Of a DNA stretch of 64,000 nt, positions 24,093-34,619 are shown piece after piece. Every line of letters begins with the position of its first letter. The first letter of the stretch is position 1. The stretch is from contig SPDT01000004.1 in NCBI GenBank assembly GCA_008477525.1, positions 2,232,001 through 2,296,000 on the forward strand, given 5' to 3'. The DNA is from Hypomyces perniciosus (Eukaryota > Ascomycota > Sordariomycetes > Hypocreales > Hypocreaceae). The notes under the pieces were generated by a model, which worked only from the letters and a program-made list of their open reading frames with translations, was not told the origin of the DNA and made no database searches. A program made the position numbers and the translations under genes.

Positions 24093-25424
24093 TCTGGACT
24101 AAACAACGGGCTTGCAAAGCGCGGCGTTCAATTGGACTTGGACAACACTTCATCGCAAGTGATTAATTTTAATGATAGACGAAATAGACCCAAAAATATA
24201 GAATGCTCTGCCTGTATGGTAAGGCATGATTTATGACCCAGGCACTTACTTCTATTTCGACTTGAGCAAATGTTGTTTCACTTCACTATCTTGACATTAA
24301 TAGAGCATACGGACAATGGTCCACCAGTCCATAAAATCTACGATGTCACTATCCCCATGTGAACAATCCTGAGGATAAGTCAGGCGGAACCCCTTCATAG
24401 CCAGCGGAAGCTGTTTTACAGTTCGCTCATTATCCTTGAGCTTTATCCGGGCAGTCAAGCAGTATCCAAACCCCTAACCGTACTGTCCTATCCGTTGAAA
24501 TCGAGATCTTTGGGGTAAGCTTGCACTTCTTCAAGGCGAAGACCGGCGTTAACATTGGACTTGCATCGATCGATAGATCAAGCGTGTTGTATAGGTAGAT
24601 CTTGGTACCCCTGATACAGACATCCGATGAGGCTGCACCGAGCTAAGTAGACTTATCCGCCGCCTACAACCGCCTTATTTCACCTTTATTATTTGGCCCC
24701 AAGGCACGGAATAACAGCCCAAGTCTTCTGCTGAACTGACCGAGAGGTCACGAAGACCTCATCACACAATCCTGGCGCCTGATGGGTAGTTGGATTCTGA
24801 TTATTGACAGATCGAGAGTCTGGGTTCATGCGCAACTTAAGCTCGAGTGGGAATTCGATTGGGTAACTGCACTGAGCAATGACTTTATTCACATGTGGAC
24901 GGTATCCGAATTTGGTGGTACGCTGTGTCATTTTTACCAACTGGCCTCAGAACGGTGCCAAGGGCTTCCATCATTTTGGATGGCACTTGCTCGCCTGTTT
25001 GTATTGTTTAGGAAGGTCTCACAGAGAAAACTCATCACTCCGTCTGCTAAATGCCCGATGAATTCGCCGTGAGACATGGGCTGGTTGGAAAAGTTGAAAG
25101 AGAACCACCCTACGCGCGAATCAAGGCACTTACTAGCAATTAGGGAGGAGTATCATCGATGCTAGATCTACAAAGATAGGGCCGCAGATACGCCCAAAGT
25201 GCGTCATCGATAATACAGAGAGACGCTCCAAGGTGCTCTCACAAGTCTGATTCTGGAATCAATGCGATATGCCTTGCTATGCTCCGTACTCGTGTAACTG
25301 TCAAAGCTGATTCCCACCAAAACCGGGATTCCACTTCCAGGTTGCCGCCAGACAGCCAGACAGGTCTGGGACTACTCGTACGCGCTCAGGAATGCGCACA
25401 GACAGGCTAAGAGGGATTTACATC

Positions 25425-25460
25425 GACCCTCTTGGTAGTACAGACCCTCTTGGTAGTACA
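25425..25460. repeat. 18-bp perfect tandem duplication
   Basis: GACCCTCTTGGTAGTACA occurs twice head to tail with no mismatch. Confidence 0.9.
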
Positions 25461-26018
25461 GAGTATTTAGTACTACTAACCCTCGTAATTACCGCGGAGG
25501 TCTTGTGCTTTTGCTCTTCCTGGATCAAGCGCGGAATTGGTCGATTTTGAGACCCCCTAGAAATTACCGCAAAGGTCCTGGTAAGTGGCGTATTCGTATT
25601 TGCACACTATACTTTATTCGGTGCCCGGGGTCCGGCGTATTCGTATTGTACTCCGTCCTCTTGTTGGGATGAGATCTCCAAATATGTACTCCGTAATATG
25701 AGCGTTTCAAGAATGTTGAACTATTGCCCGGCGGAAATAATGAAATGAATGAATTACGAAGGATGACTCCGTAAACTGAGGTACTACAAAATGAATAGCA
25801 GGATCATTTTGCGACGTCCATCTCGTAATCGGGTTTTCTGCTGCACGGGAACGGCCTCCGAAGGTGGGGCCGGAGCCGAAGCCCAACTCCGATGTCCGGG
25901 GGTCGGGTCCCGATTCCTCCCTCTCGGAGATTTCGGAGGGAAGGATGGTGAGAGAGCAGAGAAGAAGTGTAGGCATACGAAGTATACTCCTAGTATTGGT
26001 AGTGAGCCTTGGTATCCG

Positions 26019-26043
26019 ACTACTACTACTACTACTACTACTA
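26019..26043. repeat. (ACT)8 microsatellite
   Basis: Uninterrupted ACT/CTA units in the gene-poor region. Confidence 0.9.
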
Positions 26044-26837
26044 ATATAATAATGAACTTCTAGGCCCCAGACATTCTGAGGGCAAGTAGGAAGTAGTGAG
26101 TGGACGTAGACTACAGATAGTATATGCATTCTTTAAAAGTTTAGTTATAAGTTGGAAAACAGTCGCTTTCTAATTAAGAAGAAGAAGGCCTGATCCATAC
26201 AAGCGTCAAAGAAAGACTCCCGCTGAGGGTTAGAGTACCTGTCGGAGTCCTGTACTCCGTAGAAGCCGGTGGTTGCTTAACAGCCATCATTTTAAAGGAT
26301 GTGCATATGTAGATACGCCCAAGGCTGCGTCATGTCTGATAAGGTTGGTCTGCAGGCTGATCAAGCATACCTATTCTGCGGAGGATTCCTTGGATATTAC
26401 AACGTGGCTTGCAAAGAAATGTAGTGTGTCCAAACCATCCGAACACCTCAACAGTGTGGTTAGAAGGATCACATTCCGTAATTCAATCAGGTTTTCCGGT
26501 ACAGGATAAATACTGGGCTGAGCTATCACACTTGCGGAAGAGGCAGCTACTAAAGGGATGCTCCATTCCTATCCTTGTCACGGTTGAGAAGTTATCCTTA
26601 CATGCAATGCAATAAGGTTGGCCTGGAATACTACTACCAGTATCAGCTGGCTGTTCAGCGGCCACGATGTGTAGTACGAGTATTAGTGTGGCGCTAGGGG
26701 ATGATGCACATCCGCCGATAAAGCCGCTGCCGAGTATCGCCTCCTGGTTAAAGATAGAAGTAGTACTCCGTAGTGTCGTATGAGTAGTATTAGTAGTAGG
26801 TAGTATTCTGTGTGGGCAAGGATGACGCCAGGTTTTA

Positions 26838-26861
26838 AGTGGTAATATTAATATTACCACT
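26838..26861. repeat. 24-bp perfect palindrome
   Basis: AGTGGTAATATT followed immediately by its exact reverse complement, with no spacer. See findings. Confidence 0.9.
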
Positions 26862-27109
26862 ATGCTGAATGCGCATGTTTTGCTTGGGCTGAGTCTTGGT
26901 CGACTCATGAAGATGGCATGCTCCTTTTCCTTTGCTCCGTACTCGTACTCCAGTACACATAGCCAGAACCGGTGTGATGGCATCTGACAACTGATGGACA
27001 AAAGGGAATCTCCTGCAGCATCTGTTGGTCGGTGGCGTGCATCCAAGATGGCGGTGGGACTTGAGAGAGGATTGGATCCATGAGAGGAAGCAAAGATGAA
27101 GGAAAGCTT

Positions 27110-27132
27110 GTGGTGGTGGTGGTGGTGGTGGG
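27110..27132. repeat. (GGT)7 microsatellite
   Basis: Uninterrupted TGG/GGT units about 600 bp upstream of ERG13. Confidence 0.9.
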
Positions 27133-27261
27133 GCGTGTTGAAGACGTGTGTCTGCTAGAGAGGTGAAAATAGGGTCTCTTTCTCGAGTTGTACGTATGTA
27201 GTACGAACTACTTTGGTGAGAAAAAGGGCCTTGGGCGCTGCTTGTTCATCATCAGGCAGCC

Positions 27262-27280
27262 TTTTTTTTTTTTTTTTTTT
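27262..27280. repeat. T19 homopolymer
   Basis: Nineteen consecutive T about 430 bp upstream of the ERG13 ATG; poly(dA:dT) tracts of this kind often exclude nucleosomes in fungal promoters. Confidence 0.9.
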
Positions 27281-27714
27281 GGGCGGCCCACGGCCGGTTG
27301 CCCGGCGATTTGATTTGATGTGATAGGATGGAGCCGCCGGCTGCCCGTCCTCCGTACTCGTAGTCGTGATGGACGTTGTTAGAATGGATGCTCATTTCAA
27401 GTCTGTGATGGTGGCTGCCACCTAAAAAAGCCTCCAGTCAGGGGCCCCCACTATCTGCCAAAGATGCTTCTATCCACTGAGACATCATGCCAAAGACCCC
27501 TGACAGATGCGCGCTGCACCCTGCACAAGGTAGAACTTACAGCGGGTGTGGGCGCACCGCCTGCCACAAAGGGCGGTGAAAACCCTGAATCCCTAACATG
27601 ATAACTACCTAGACGTCCCCTCCTCCAACATCGGTGTCAGCATCATTTTCCTCACTACTAATCTTTTCCCTTCTTTCTCCCAAAGCCTTCTCGTGCTTCT
27701 CACAACTGCCCAGC

Positions 27715-29327
27715 ATGTCTGCCCGACCTCAGAACATTGGCATCAAGGCCATTGAGATATATTTCCCCAGCCAGGTTCGCGAATTGCCCCTCCATGCCCG
27801 TTCACATGTCTCCCTGATGCCCCTCTTCGCAGGGCCTCCCCGACACATGATGCTGACACCTCATCTTTCCTTGTAGTATGTCGAGCAATCCGAACTCGAG
27901 AAGTTCGATGGCGTCGCGGCTGGAAAATACACCATTGGTCTAGGCCAGACCAAGATGGCCTTCTGTGATGATCGTGAGGGTAAGTTGTTTCTCCGTGCGC
28001 CTGGTTGTGCTTGCTAGGCCTCGTCGCTCTTCTCCCCCCAGCCATTGAGCTAATCTTGGGGACTCTAGATATCTATTCCATGGCCCTCACCGTTACTTCA
28101 AGGCTGCTCAAGAACTACAACGTCGATATCAACTCTATTGGTCGCTTGGAGGTTGGTACTGAGACCATCCTCGACAAGTCCAAGTCTGTCAAGTCCGTCC
28201 TGATGCAGTTGTTCGGTGACAACACCAACCTTGAAGGCGTTGACACACTCAATGCATGCTATGGAGGCACCAATGCCTTTTTCAACAGCATCAACTGGAT
28301 CGAGTCCTCGGCTTGGGACGGTCGTGATGCCATTGTGGTTGCTGGTGACATCGCCCTCTATGCCAAGGGTGCCGCCCGACCAACTGGTGGTGCTGGCGCC
28401 GTTGCTATACTCGTCGGCCCTAACGCCCCAATTGTCGCGGAGCCCGGTCTGCGAGGCACCTTCATGCAGCACGCCTATGACTTTTACAAGCCCGACTTGA
28501 CCAGTGAATACCCCTATGTTGATGGCCACTTCTCTATCAACTGCTACACCAAGGCTCTCGACGCCGCCTACCGTGATTACTGCAAGCGGGAGGCCAAGCT
28601 GGCCGCTAATGGCACCACGAATGGTGCTGACGCCACCAAGACTCCTCTTGACCGTTTTGATTACCTTGCTTTCCATGCACCTACCTGCAAGCTGGTGGCC
28701 AAGTCATATGCTCGACTTCTGTACCACGACTATCTGACCAACGCTGATGCCCTTGCTTTTGCTGAGGTTGCTCCTGAGCTCCGCGATATGGACTACGAGA
28801 AGTCCCTGACCGATAAGGTTGTCGAGAAGACCTTCATGGGTCTTACCAAGAAGCGCTTCCAGGAGCGTGTCAATCCAGCTATTCAGGTTGCCACCCTCTG
28901 CGGCAACATGTACACTGCCAGTGTGTGGGGTGGTCTTGCGAGCTTGCTTTCGTTCGTTGACAGCAAGGCGCTTGAGGGCAAGCGAATTGGTCTCTTCAGC
29001 TACGGTTCCGGTCTCGCTTCCAGCTTCTTGTCCTTCCGTGTTGTCAGCAGTGTTGAGAGCATCTCCAAGGTTCTCGATATTCCTGCCCGACTGGAGGCCC
29101 GACGGGCTGTCACCCCTGAGACATACGACCAGGTATGTAATTGGAACTGAGAAATCTTCTAACAGGACACTGTCACTAACTGTCTATAGATGTGCGATCT
29201 GCGAAAGCAGGCCCATCTCCAGAAGGACTTCATCCCCAAGGGTGATGCCTCTACCATCGCTAGCGGCACCTACTACCTGGAGAAGGTTGACGATATGTTC
29301 AGGCGAGAGTATTCGGTTCAGGCTTAA
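27715..29327 (+). CDS. ERG13: Hydroxymethylglutaryl-CoA synthase
   Basis: Exons 27715-27774, 27877-27979, 28069-29132 and 29190-29327 encode 454 residues. The enzyme condenses acetyl-CoA with acetoacetyl-CoA to HMG-CoA, the second committed step towards mevalonate and ergosterol. N-terminal [13 protein letters not shown] continues across the first intron into [20 protein letters not shown]. The third exon holds the nucleophilic Cys118 in [12 protein letters not shown], the HAPTCKLV segment with a catalytic His, and [15 protein letters not shown]. The short last exon ends FRREYSVQA. Length equals that of cytosolic HMG-CoA synthases and there is no targeting peptide. It is convergent with the DHCR24-like gene (stops 550 bp apart). 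The third intron contains an in-frame-looking run, but splicing at GACTCTAG restores the conserved [12 protein letters not shown]. Confidence 0.97.
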
Positions 29328-29876
29328 ATCAGCCTTTGAACATGTGAGGCATCCATCTCGTTGGATTAGCTCTTTGTGTGGCGTGGGGCTTGCGGCGTCC
29401 TCATTTACAATTCGGGCGATATATGGAGTGCACTGGTAACACGACTTACGACGGGATAGACTCATCTTTTTGAGTGCATACAGATACGGGCGATTTTTTC
29501 TTGTTTTGGACGATAGACCTATCTGGCTGGCGCGAGGATATTTAATTGAGCCGTGAGGGGCGAGGAGAGAGGGCGAGGTCACACCCATCCTCCACCACGG
29601 TTTGTGTAAATAAAATACATGCCTGGCTTGGGCACAGCTTTTATGAGCTTCGCTATTTAGCTCATTGGCTATGGTTCGTCAAGGTCTCTAGAAAAGACTT
29701 GACGTAGAAATTTGAAGGAATTATTTCATCATCATGCGTCCATTATAATACATTTCTATCGTGACTCGTCAGGAAGATAGCCATGCATATATCCATCGTG
29801 GTATCTACAAGACATATATCACTCAACTTCTTGGTCTTCTCCCCCTTTCCTCTTCTTCTCTTTTCCCTAGAGGCTA
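29328..29876. other. Intergenic between convergent ERG13 and the DHCR24-like gene
   Basis: Presumed 3'UTRs of both genes. Nothing else seen. Confidence 0.7.
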
Positions 29877-31424
29877 TCAGCTCTTGTCCTCTCCCTTGTA
29901 TTTCCACTCAGCATGTCTATGCAGGTTGTAGTCTCCCGTCAATATGCTCCTCCAAATACCGTACAGGCCACCGACAGGCCACCTGCTCTTCACGGATTTC
30001 TTCCACTGCTGACGCTCCTGCCGACTAGCCTCAATGTCGATCTTGACCTTGTCGTAGACAGTGGGCAGCGTGGTGGCGCTGTATTTCTCGCGCAGTGCCT
30101 GGTACCAGGGCCGGTTGTAGACGGACCAGAACTCATCCTCGGAGTAATAAGTGTGGGCGTAGAGCCACTTGCGACCACCGAGCTGGACGAGCTTGTCCTC
30201 GAGGGCGCGGTTCTTGGCGATGAACTCGTCGTGGTCTTCGGGGCCCCAGCCCCAGAGGCCAATGTTGAGCATAGGCTTGGGAACGACAGCGGTTGAGCTG
30301 GCACTGTCGGCGGAGGAGGATTGGACGGTTTCGATCTCGCCGGTGAACGGGTGGAAGGTTGGCGGAGGGGTCTGCTTTAGGGGACAGAGCCACAGGGGCC
30401 AGATGTTAAACTCGTCGGTGGTGTAGTCAACGAAGGCCTCGGTCTTGTCGTAGGGTAGGGCGAGATCCTGGACGACGAAGCGCGCGGACTCGCCGCTGGC
30501 GTGGAGGGCGCGGTACAGCATGCGGGTGTGCATGAAGTCGTCGAGGAACCAGCGCCAGAAGTTGGTGAAGGGCACGTACTTGAAGTAGGTGAAGCCCTGG
30601 GCGCCGACCCAGAAGCCCGCGCGGTCGTAGCGGAAGAGATACTCGGCAAGCGGAATGTAGTCGGTGGCAGAGTCGGCATCGCGTGTCTTGTCCTGGACGT
30701 GCAGGTAGTACCAGGGATCGCGCGCATGGCTAAAGGTTTGCGGTTGGCGGTCGGCGGGCTTGTCGTCGGTCAGTCGGCCGGTGATGACAACGCCGTGGTC
30801 CTTGGAGAAGAGGATGCCATCGACGTAATCGTTCTTGGGGTCCTCCGTTTCGGCGCGCACGCGGGCGGCGGCCTCGGCGACACTGTTGGTGCGGTGGTAC
30901 GTCGTCTGGACGAACTTGCGCGCCTCAATGAGACGCAGCTCCATGAGCGTTGTGATGCCCAGTGTGCCGACTGCTCCCGCAGCACCGCGGAAGAGATCAG
31001 CGCGCTCGTTGCGCGACGCAGTGACGACGTCGCCGTTGCCCAGCACCATCTCCACGTAATTGATCGTCTCGTCGAAGAACCCGTGGCGGAATGAGCTGCT
31101 CTCGCCTGCCGTGCCTGCGAAGCCGCCACCAGCAGTGATGCCAGGAAACTCCATCACAACGGGAGGGACCAGACCATGGCGCAGGGTGGCCTCGACGAGG
31201 CGGTCCATAGGCACATTGGGCTCGACAAGCGCCGTGCGCGCGCCCCGATTGACGGACAGGACATTGGACAGGGCGCTGATATCGACGGCACGATGGCCAG
31301 GCCCGGGACGGGGACGGGTGCTGTTTGTTGAGCCGTGGAAGATGCGGTACGATTCGCCGCGCTCGAAGTAGCCCCTAACCGCGGCGGCGATCTTGCTGAC
31401 GGCTTGTTTATGGCGCTCCATCAT
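29877..31424 (-). CDS. DHCR24-type FAD-dependent delta(24)-sterol reductase-like protein
   Basis: A single minus-strand exon of 515 residues (two adjacent ATGs at 31424 and 31421), the same length as human DHCR24 (516). The FAD-binding half contains YRIFHGSTNSTRP, EPNVPMDRLVEATLRHGLVP, GITAGGGFAGTAGESSSFRH (flavin-loop region) and DLFRGAAGAVGTLGITTLME. The C-terminal half has the family-specific NDYVDGILFSKDHGVVITGR, YDRAGFWVGAQGFTYFKYVP, EFNIWPLWLCPL and YYSEDEFWSVY. DHCR24 reduces the sterol side-chain delta-24 double bond. Unlike the human enzyme there is no N-terminal membrane helix. In ergosterol-making fungi this bond is normally methylated by Erg6, so the substrate here is open. It neighbours ERG13 and a hydrolase. 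Confidence 0.88.
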   Translation of the reverse strand: MMERHKQAVSKIAAAVRGYFERGESYRIFHGSTNSTRPRPGPGHRAVDISALSNVLSVNRGARTALVEPNVPMDRLVEATLRHGLVPPVVMEFPGITAGGGFAGTAGESSSFRHGFFDETINYVEMVLGNGDVVTASRNERADLFRGAAGAVGTLGITTLMELRLIEARKFVQTTYHRTNSVAEAAARVRAETEDPKNDYVDGILFSKDHGVVITGRLTDDKPADRQPQTFSHARDPWYYLHVQDKTRDADSATDYIPLAEYLFRYDRAGFWVGAQGFTYFKYVPFTNFWRWFLDDFMHTRMLYRALHASGESARFVVQDLALPYDKTEAFVDYTTDEFNIWPLWLCPLKQTPPPTFHPFTGEIETVQSSSADSASSTAVVPKPMLNIGLWGWGPEDHDEFIAKNRALEDKLVQLGGRKWLYAHTYYSEDEFWSVYNRPWYQALREKYSATTLPTVYDKVKIDIEASRQERQQWKKSVKSRWPVGGLYGIWRSILTGDYNLHRHAEWKYKGEDKS

Positions 31425-31928
31425 GATCCCATGGGAATGAATTGGCGAATTCCATGGGCAATGAGGGGATGCTGGAGTTGAAGTGAAACTTTTGTTGCCA
31501 AGCTAAAACTTCCAATCCGATAACGAGTTGAGGCTTGCGGGCCGGAGCGCCACAGCGGAAATGAATCCGGTTGGTCCTCTGAAATAGAGTACGGCCTACG
31601 GAGGTCGAAGTGTTGGCTCTAGGCTACGATGGTTGGCAGTCTTGAAATTGTGTGTTTTCAACACATTTGTAACCTCCATTCTGTTCTCACTTCTCCTTTG
31701 TACCCTCAAGCTAGAGCCACAAGAATCGCCTGCGGCAACATGCAGCAACTCACGTTTCCTCTGATGGCCTCTGATCCCATAAGCCCCTTTCTGTGTTGCA
31801 AGGAATCAGACAACAGGATATCCATGCATGTACTAGACGTTTGTGTCAGCATAAACTGACTATTTCTACTTCGTTGGCCGTAGCGGTATTCCAAACATGA
31901 CTTGTGCACAGTCGCACCGCACACATAC
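31425..31928. other. Intergenic; promoter of the DHCR24-like gene
   Basis: 504 bp on the 5' side of the DHCR24-like gene and 3' side of the hydrolase gene. Nothing recognisable. Confidence 0.65.
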
Positions 31929-33491
31929 TCAAAGCTTTGATGAGACCCTTGGCTCTTGATCCCCTAATCCCACATTCAGGGAAACGTGGGCCTGGAAATC
32001 TTCGAGGCAGTCATTGAGAAGATTCTCAAAACGCAGGGGCACTTCCTCAAGAGTGCGAGATTTGATGGTAATAGCACTCGACTTGATGCCAGCCGGGTTA
32101 TTGATTGCACGGCGGATAAAGTCAACCCAACCATCATAACAGCGTCGAGTGCTGGGCAAACGACTCAACAACAAGGCAAAGCAATGCGGCATGGCCTCGT
32201 ACTCCTCGAACACTAAGGGAACACCATCACCAGCAAGCTTCTTGGCAAGGGCCTTGTCTTCGTAGGCGATCAGCTCCCAACCCGTGCACATGTATATGGG
32301 CGGTGAACCCTCCCAGTTGCGGTTCATGATGAGTGATACAAGTGGGTGTGCGGCAAGGTTGTCGTCAACATAGATGTGCTTGCGTGGCGGGTTAGCAGGC
32401 CAGATGCTACAAGGGGGGATCTTGGCTTCTTGTGAGGGTCGCGGCTTGGGTAGGTAGTCGAACATGTGAGGGTTGTCGCCTTGCCATGAGGGAGAGCTTT
32501 GCGTGATGTCAACCCAGGGCGAGATGCAGGTCACTGCTGCCGGTAAGGGGACTTGACGTGGCTCGCCATACCACTGGACGCGGACACCCAGGCGTCGAAG
32601 TTGAAGGAGGAGCTGAAGAAGCGCGAAAGAAAGGTTTCCGCCAGCACTACACAGAGACAACAGTCGCTGGTTAGTTTCAAGGTGAACACAAAAGGCCATG
32701 CCACGTGAAGCGGAAGAAACATACCTGTCGCCTGCAACAACAACGTGCTCCGGTTTCACAGCCTCGTGGAATGCGTCAGGAGGTGGATACAGCAAGGTGA
32801 AATAGGATACGAAGGCATCCAGAAGCGCACTCGGAAACGGATGTTGCGGTGCGAGTCGATAACGCACCGAATAGCATCTTCCTCCCGTCAGCTTAGCCAG
32901 TTTTTTGACGGTCGGGCGATGCGTGGCAGGGTCACCCAGATAATAGGCGCCGCCGTGGAGATACATCAGCGTCGTGGGTTCCCGGCACTCCTTCATCATC
33001 TCATGGTATTTGGCTGCTTCCGATATAGCAGGCAGAGGTTGATCTGACGAAGCTGCAGCTCGATATCCAGTCCACTCAGCCTCTACGTACGCCAACTTGG
33101 GTATCCGAACTTCGGCCTCCGCCATGACGGGTTCCCTCGTGCTCTTCAATACTTCCAAGAGAGAGTCTCTAATGCCCGCTTCAGGTGGCGGTGGTGAGAT
33201 GTATGTGCTAACCCATATCTTTCCTTTCGCTTCAATGTTTTGAGTGGTTAGTTTCTGAAGGTAGGAGAGTGATGGTGGCTTCGCAGACTCGAAGAACGAA
33301 CGCAAGAGCGAGACCGCAAGATGGGATCGAAGATCTAGGTACTTCGCCGGTTCTGAGAGCCTCAGGACATGTAAGATGGCAACGTGGACCATGAGAGGCA
33401 TATTGGACAACAGGAACAGAAGCAATTTGAGGTGTATATCCATCTTGACGGAAGGGGGAGAGGAGGGGAGGGTTGACTGAGGTTTCGTCAT
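31929..33491 (-). CDS. Alpha/beta hydrolase (HSL/fold-3 esterase family) with N-terminal membrane segment
   Basis: Minus-strand exons 33491-32725 and 32646-31929; 494 residues. The 78-bp intron is a multiple of three and has no stop, but its removal (donor GTATGT, acceptor TGTAG) restores the nucleophile motif GDSAGGNLS (Ser256). The oxyanion HGG motif is in YLHGGAYYLGDPATHRP, and a late MPHCFA segment supplies the likely catalytic His. The N-terminus has a hydrophobic helix (KLLLFLLSNMPLMVHVAILHV). The layout, an N-terminal anchor plus HGGA and GDSAGG, resembles ER esterases such as yeast sterol deacetylase Say1, but the substrate cannot be read from sequence. Start uncertain: upstream ATG at 33572 and downstream ATG at 33443 are alternatives. 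Confidence 0.85.
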   Translation of the reverse strand: MTKPQSTLPSSPPSVKMDIHLKLLLFLLSNMPLMVHVAILHVLRLSEPAKYLDLRSHLAVSLLRSFFESAKPPSLSYLQKLTTQNIEAKGKIWVSTYISPPPPEAGIRDSLLEVLKSTREPVMAEAEVRIPKLAYVEAEWTGYRAAASSDQPLPAISEAAKYHEMMKECREPTTLMYLHGGAYYLGDPATHRPTVKKLAKLTGGRCYSVRYRLAPQHPFPSALLDAFVSYFTLLYPPPDAFHEAVKPEHVVVAGDRYVSSASRGMAFCVHLETNQRLLSLCSAGGNLSFALLQLLLQLRRLGVRVQWYGEPRQVPLPAAVTCISPWVDITQSSPSWQGDNPHMFDYLPKPRPSQEAKIPPCSIWPANPPRKHIYVDDNLAAHPLVSLIMNRNWEGSPPIYMCTGWELIAYEDKALAKKLAGDGVPLVFEEYEAMPHCFALLLSRLPSTRRCYDGWVDFIRRAINNPAGIKSSAITIKSRTLEEVPLRFENLLNDCLEDFQAHVSLNVGLGDQEPRVSSKL

Positions 33492-34619
33492 CGTGCTGAT
33501 GTGAACAGTGAAATGATTGGAGAGTTGTAAATCAAAGCGTGCTTGATCACATAAAGACAGAGTGATGACCATAGGGATATTGCATGAGGATATAGAGAAT
33601 TATGTCCGCCGATAGACAGTTGGCTACGGCGGACGAAGTTTGGTGCCTCAGTACCTATTGCACAAATCGCAAGGGGCTATCGGATCGCTAACGAGTTGAC
33701 CAATAATTGGGCACGGTGTGATTGTCAGAAGGGAGGTGCTGTTGGATGGCAAGTGTCGGGTATCAGATGCAGAACCACGTTTGGCAAAGCCTCCGTATCC
33801 AACTATGTTGGGCTTCCATAGTATTACTCTATGCCAATAAAGCTAGTTTTCTCTTCCATGACCAACATACATACACATCAATGGTCAGATCTGATGTCAA
33901 GGGGTCGAATTGAGGGCTTTCTTGGCTCATTGGGTTGCGTGTTTACCCAGGCCGGTAGCCTCGGCACGAACTTGGAGGCAATCCCACCTCTATCCACGAA
34001 GAGGCGTCTGGCTGCCAACCCAGTCCAGAAGACGGACATCTCAGATGAGACCAACCAACCCGAAGCGAAGCTGGCGTTATTGGGCAACAGCTGAAGTGGC
34101 TCTAACAAGTGAGCGCTTCTTTCCCCCTTCCTAACCTATCAGGTCCCCGGCTTTCGTAAAGACTGAACAGTGTTTTGTGATTCTGACATCATATAGAGTA
34201 GATGTGGGTGGGCTCCCAGAGCGGAGTCGGATGTTGCGGGGATCCGGGGGGAACTGGATAGGATACTCATGGATACATGACTTGATAATCTCGCACAGGT
34301 ACTTGACATGTCGGTGGTATTCCCACGCGACCTCCCGCCAGAGACTGCATGTCTTCAAAGCAAACTTCAACATGTAATTTCACACTACTCCGGTAAGGAG
34401 TACTAAGAGATACATACATTCTACCCGCCAGCTTCAAGTATTCTTTCTGCAATTAAAACGCTGGTACATTCGATACACACATTGTTGCGACAGGGCAGCT
34501 AATACTCCGACCCTTATCCAAATGACCTTGAAACTGTCCCATTACACCCAACAGACTCCAAGATCCGGTCCTCAGTAATTCGTACAATGCGGGGCCAACT
34601 TGAGCAGCAAATTAGCCTC
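33492..34619. other. Intergenic
   Basis: 1.1 kb between the hydrolase 5' end and the PEX14 3' end. Only short frames without similarity to known families. Confidence 0.65.

Larger units (their letters stand above)
24093..27714. other. 3.6-kb gene-poor region
   Basis: No gene recognised on either strand; the longest frame (187 codons, minus strand, 26483-27046) has no similarity to known families. The region carries an 18-bp tandem duplication (25425-25460), a 24-bp perfect palindrome (26838-26861), (ACT)n, (GGT)n and T19 tracts and many TACTCCGTA/TACGGAGTA words. Near-repeats ATTACCGC-[GA]-[GA]-AGGTC at about 25490 and 25562, and GGCGTATTCGTATT at about 25587 and 25633, suggest small local duplications. 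The last 100 bp are the ERG13 leader. Confidence 0.6.

Noticed and set aside
23743..24153. Ser/Pro- or Phe/Ser-rich minus-strand frames opposite the BCS1-like tail
   Set aside because: Mirror images of the Lys/Glu-rich coding tail (GAG/AAG codons read in reverse).
26483..27046. 187-codon minus-strand frame in the gene-poor region
   Set aside because: No domain, low-complexity Thr/Ser runs, spans microsatellite-like DNA; no credible splice partners.
30501..31094. 197-codon plus-strand frame
   Set aside because: Antisense to the DHCR24-like gene, in very GC-rich sequence where shadow frames are common.
32647..32724. Reading the hydrolase as one intron-less gene
   Set aside because: The 78 bp are in frame and stop-free, but they split the GDSAGG nucleophile motif and have perfect splice borders, so they are an intron.
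27715..33491. A secondary-metabolite (terpene or steroid) gene cluster
   Set aside because: There is no cyclase, P450, transporter or pathway regulator next to these genes, so a formal cluster is not supported.
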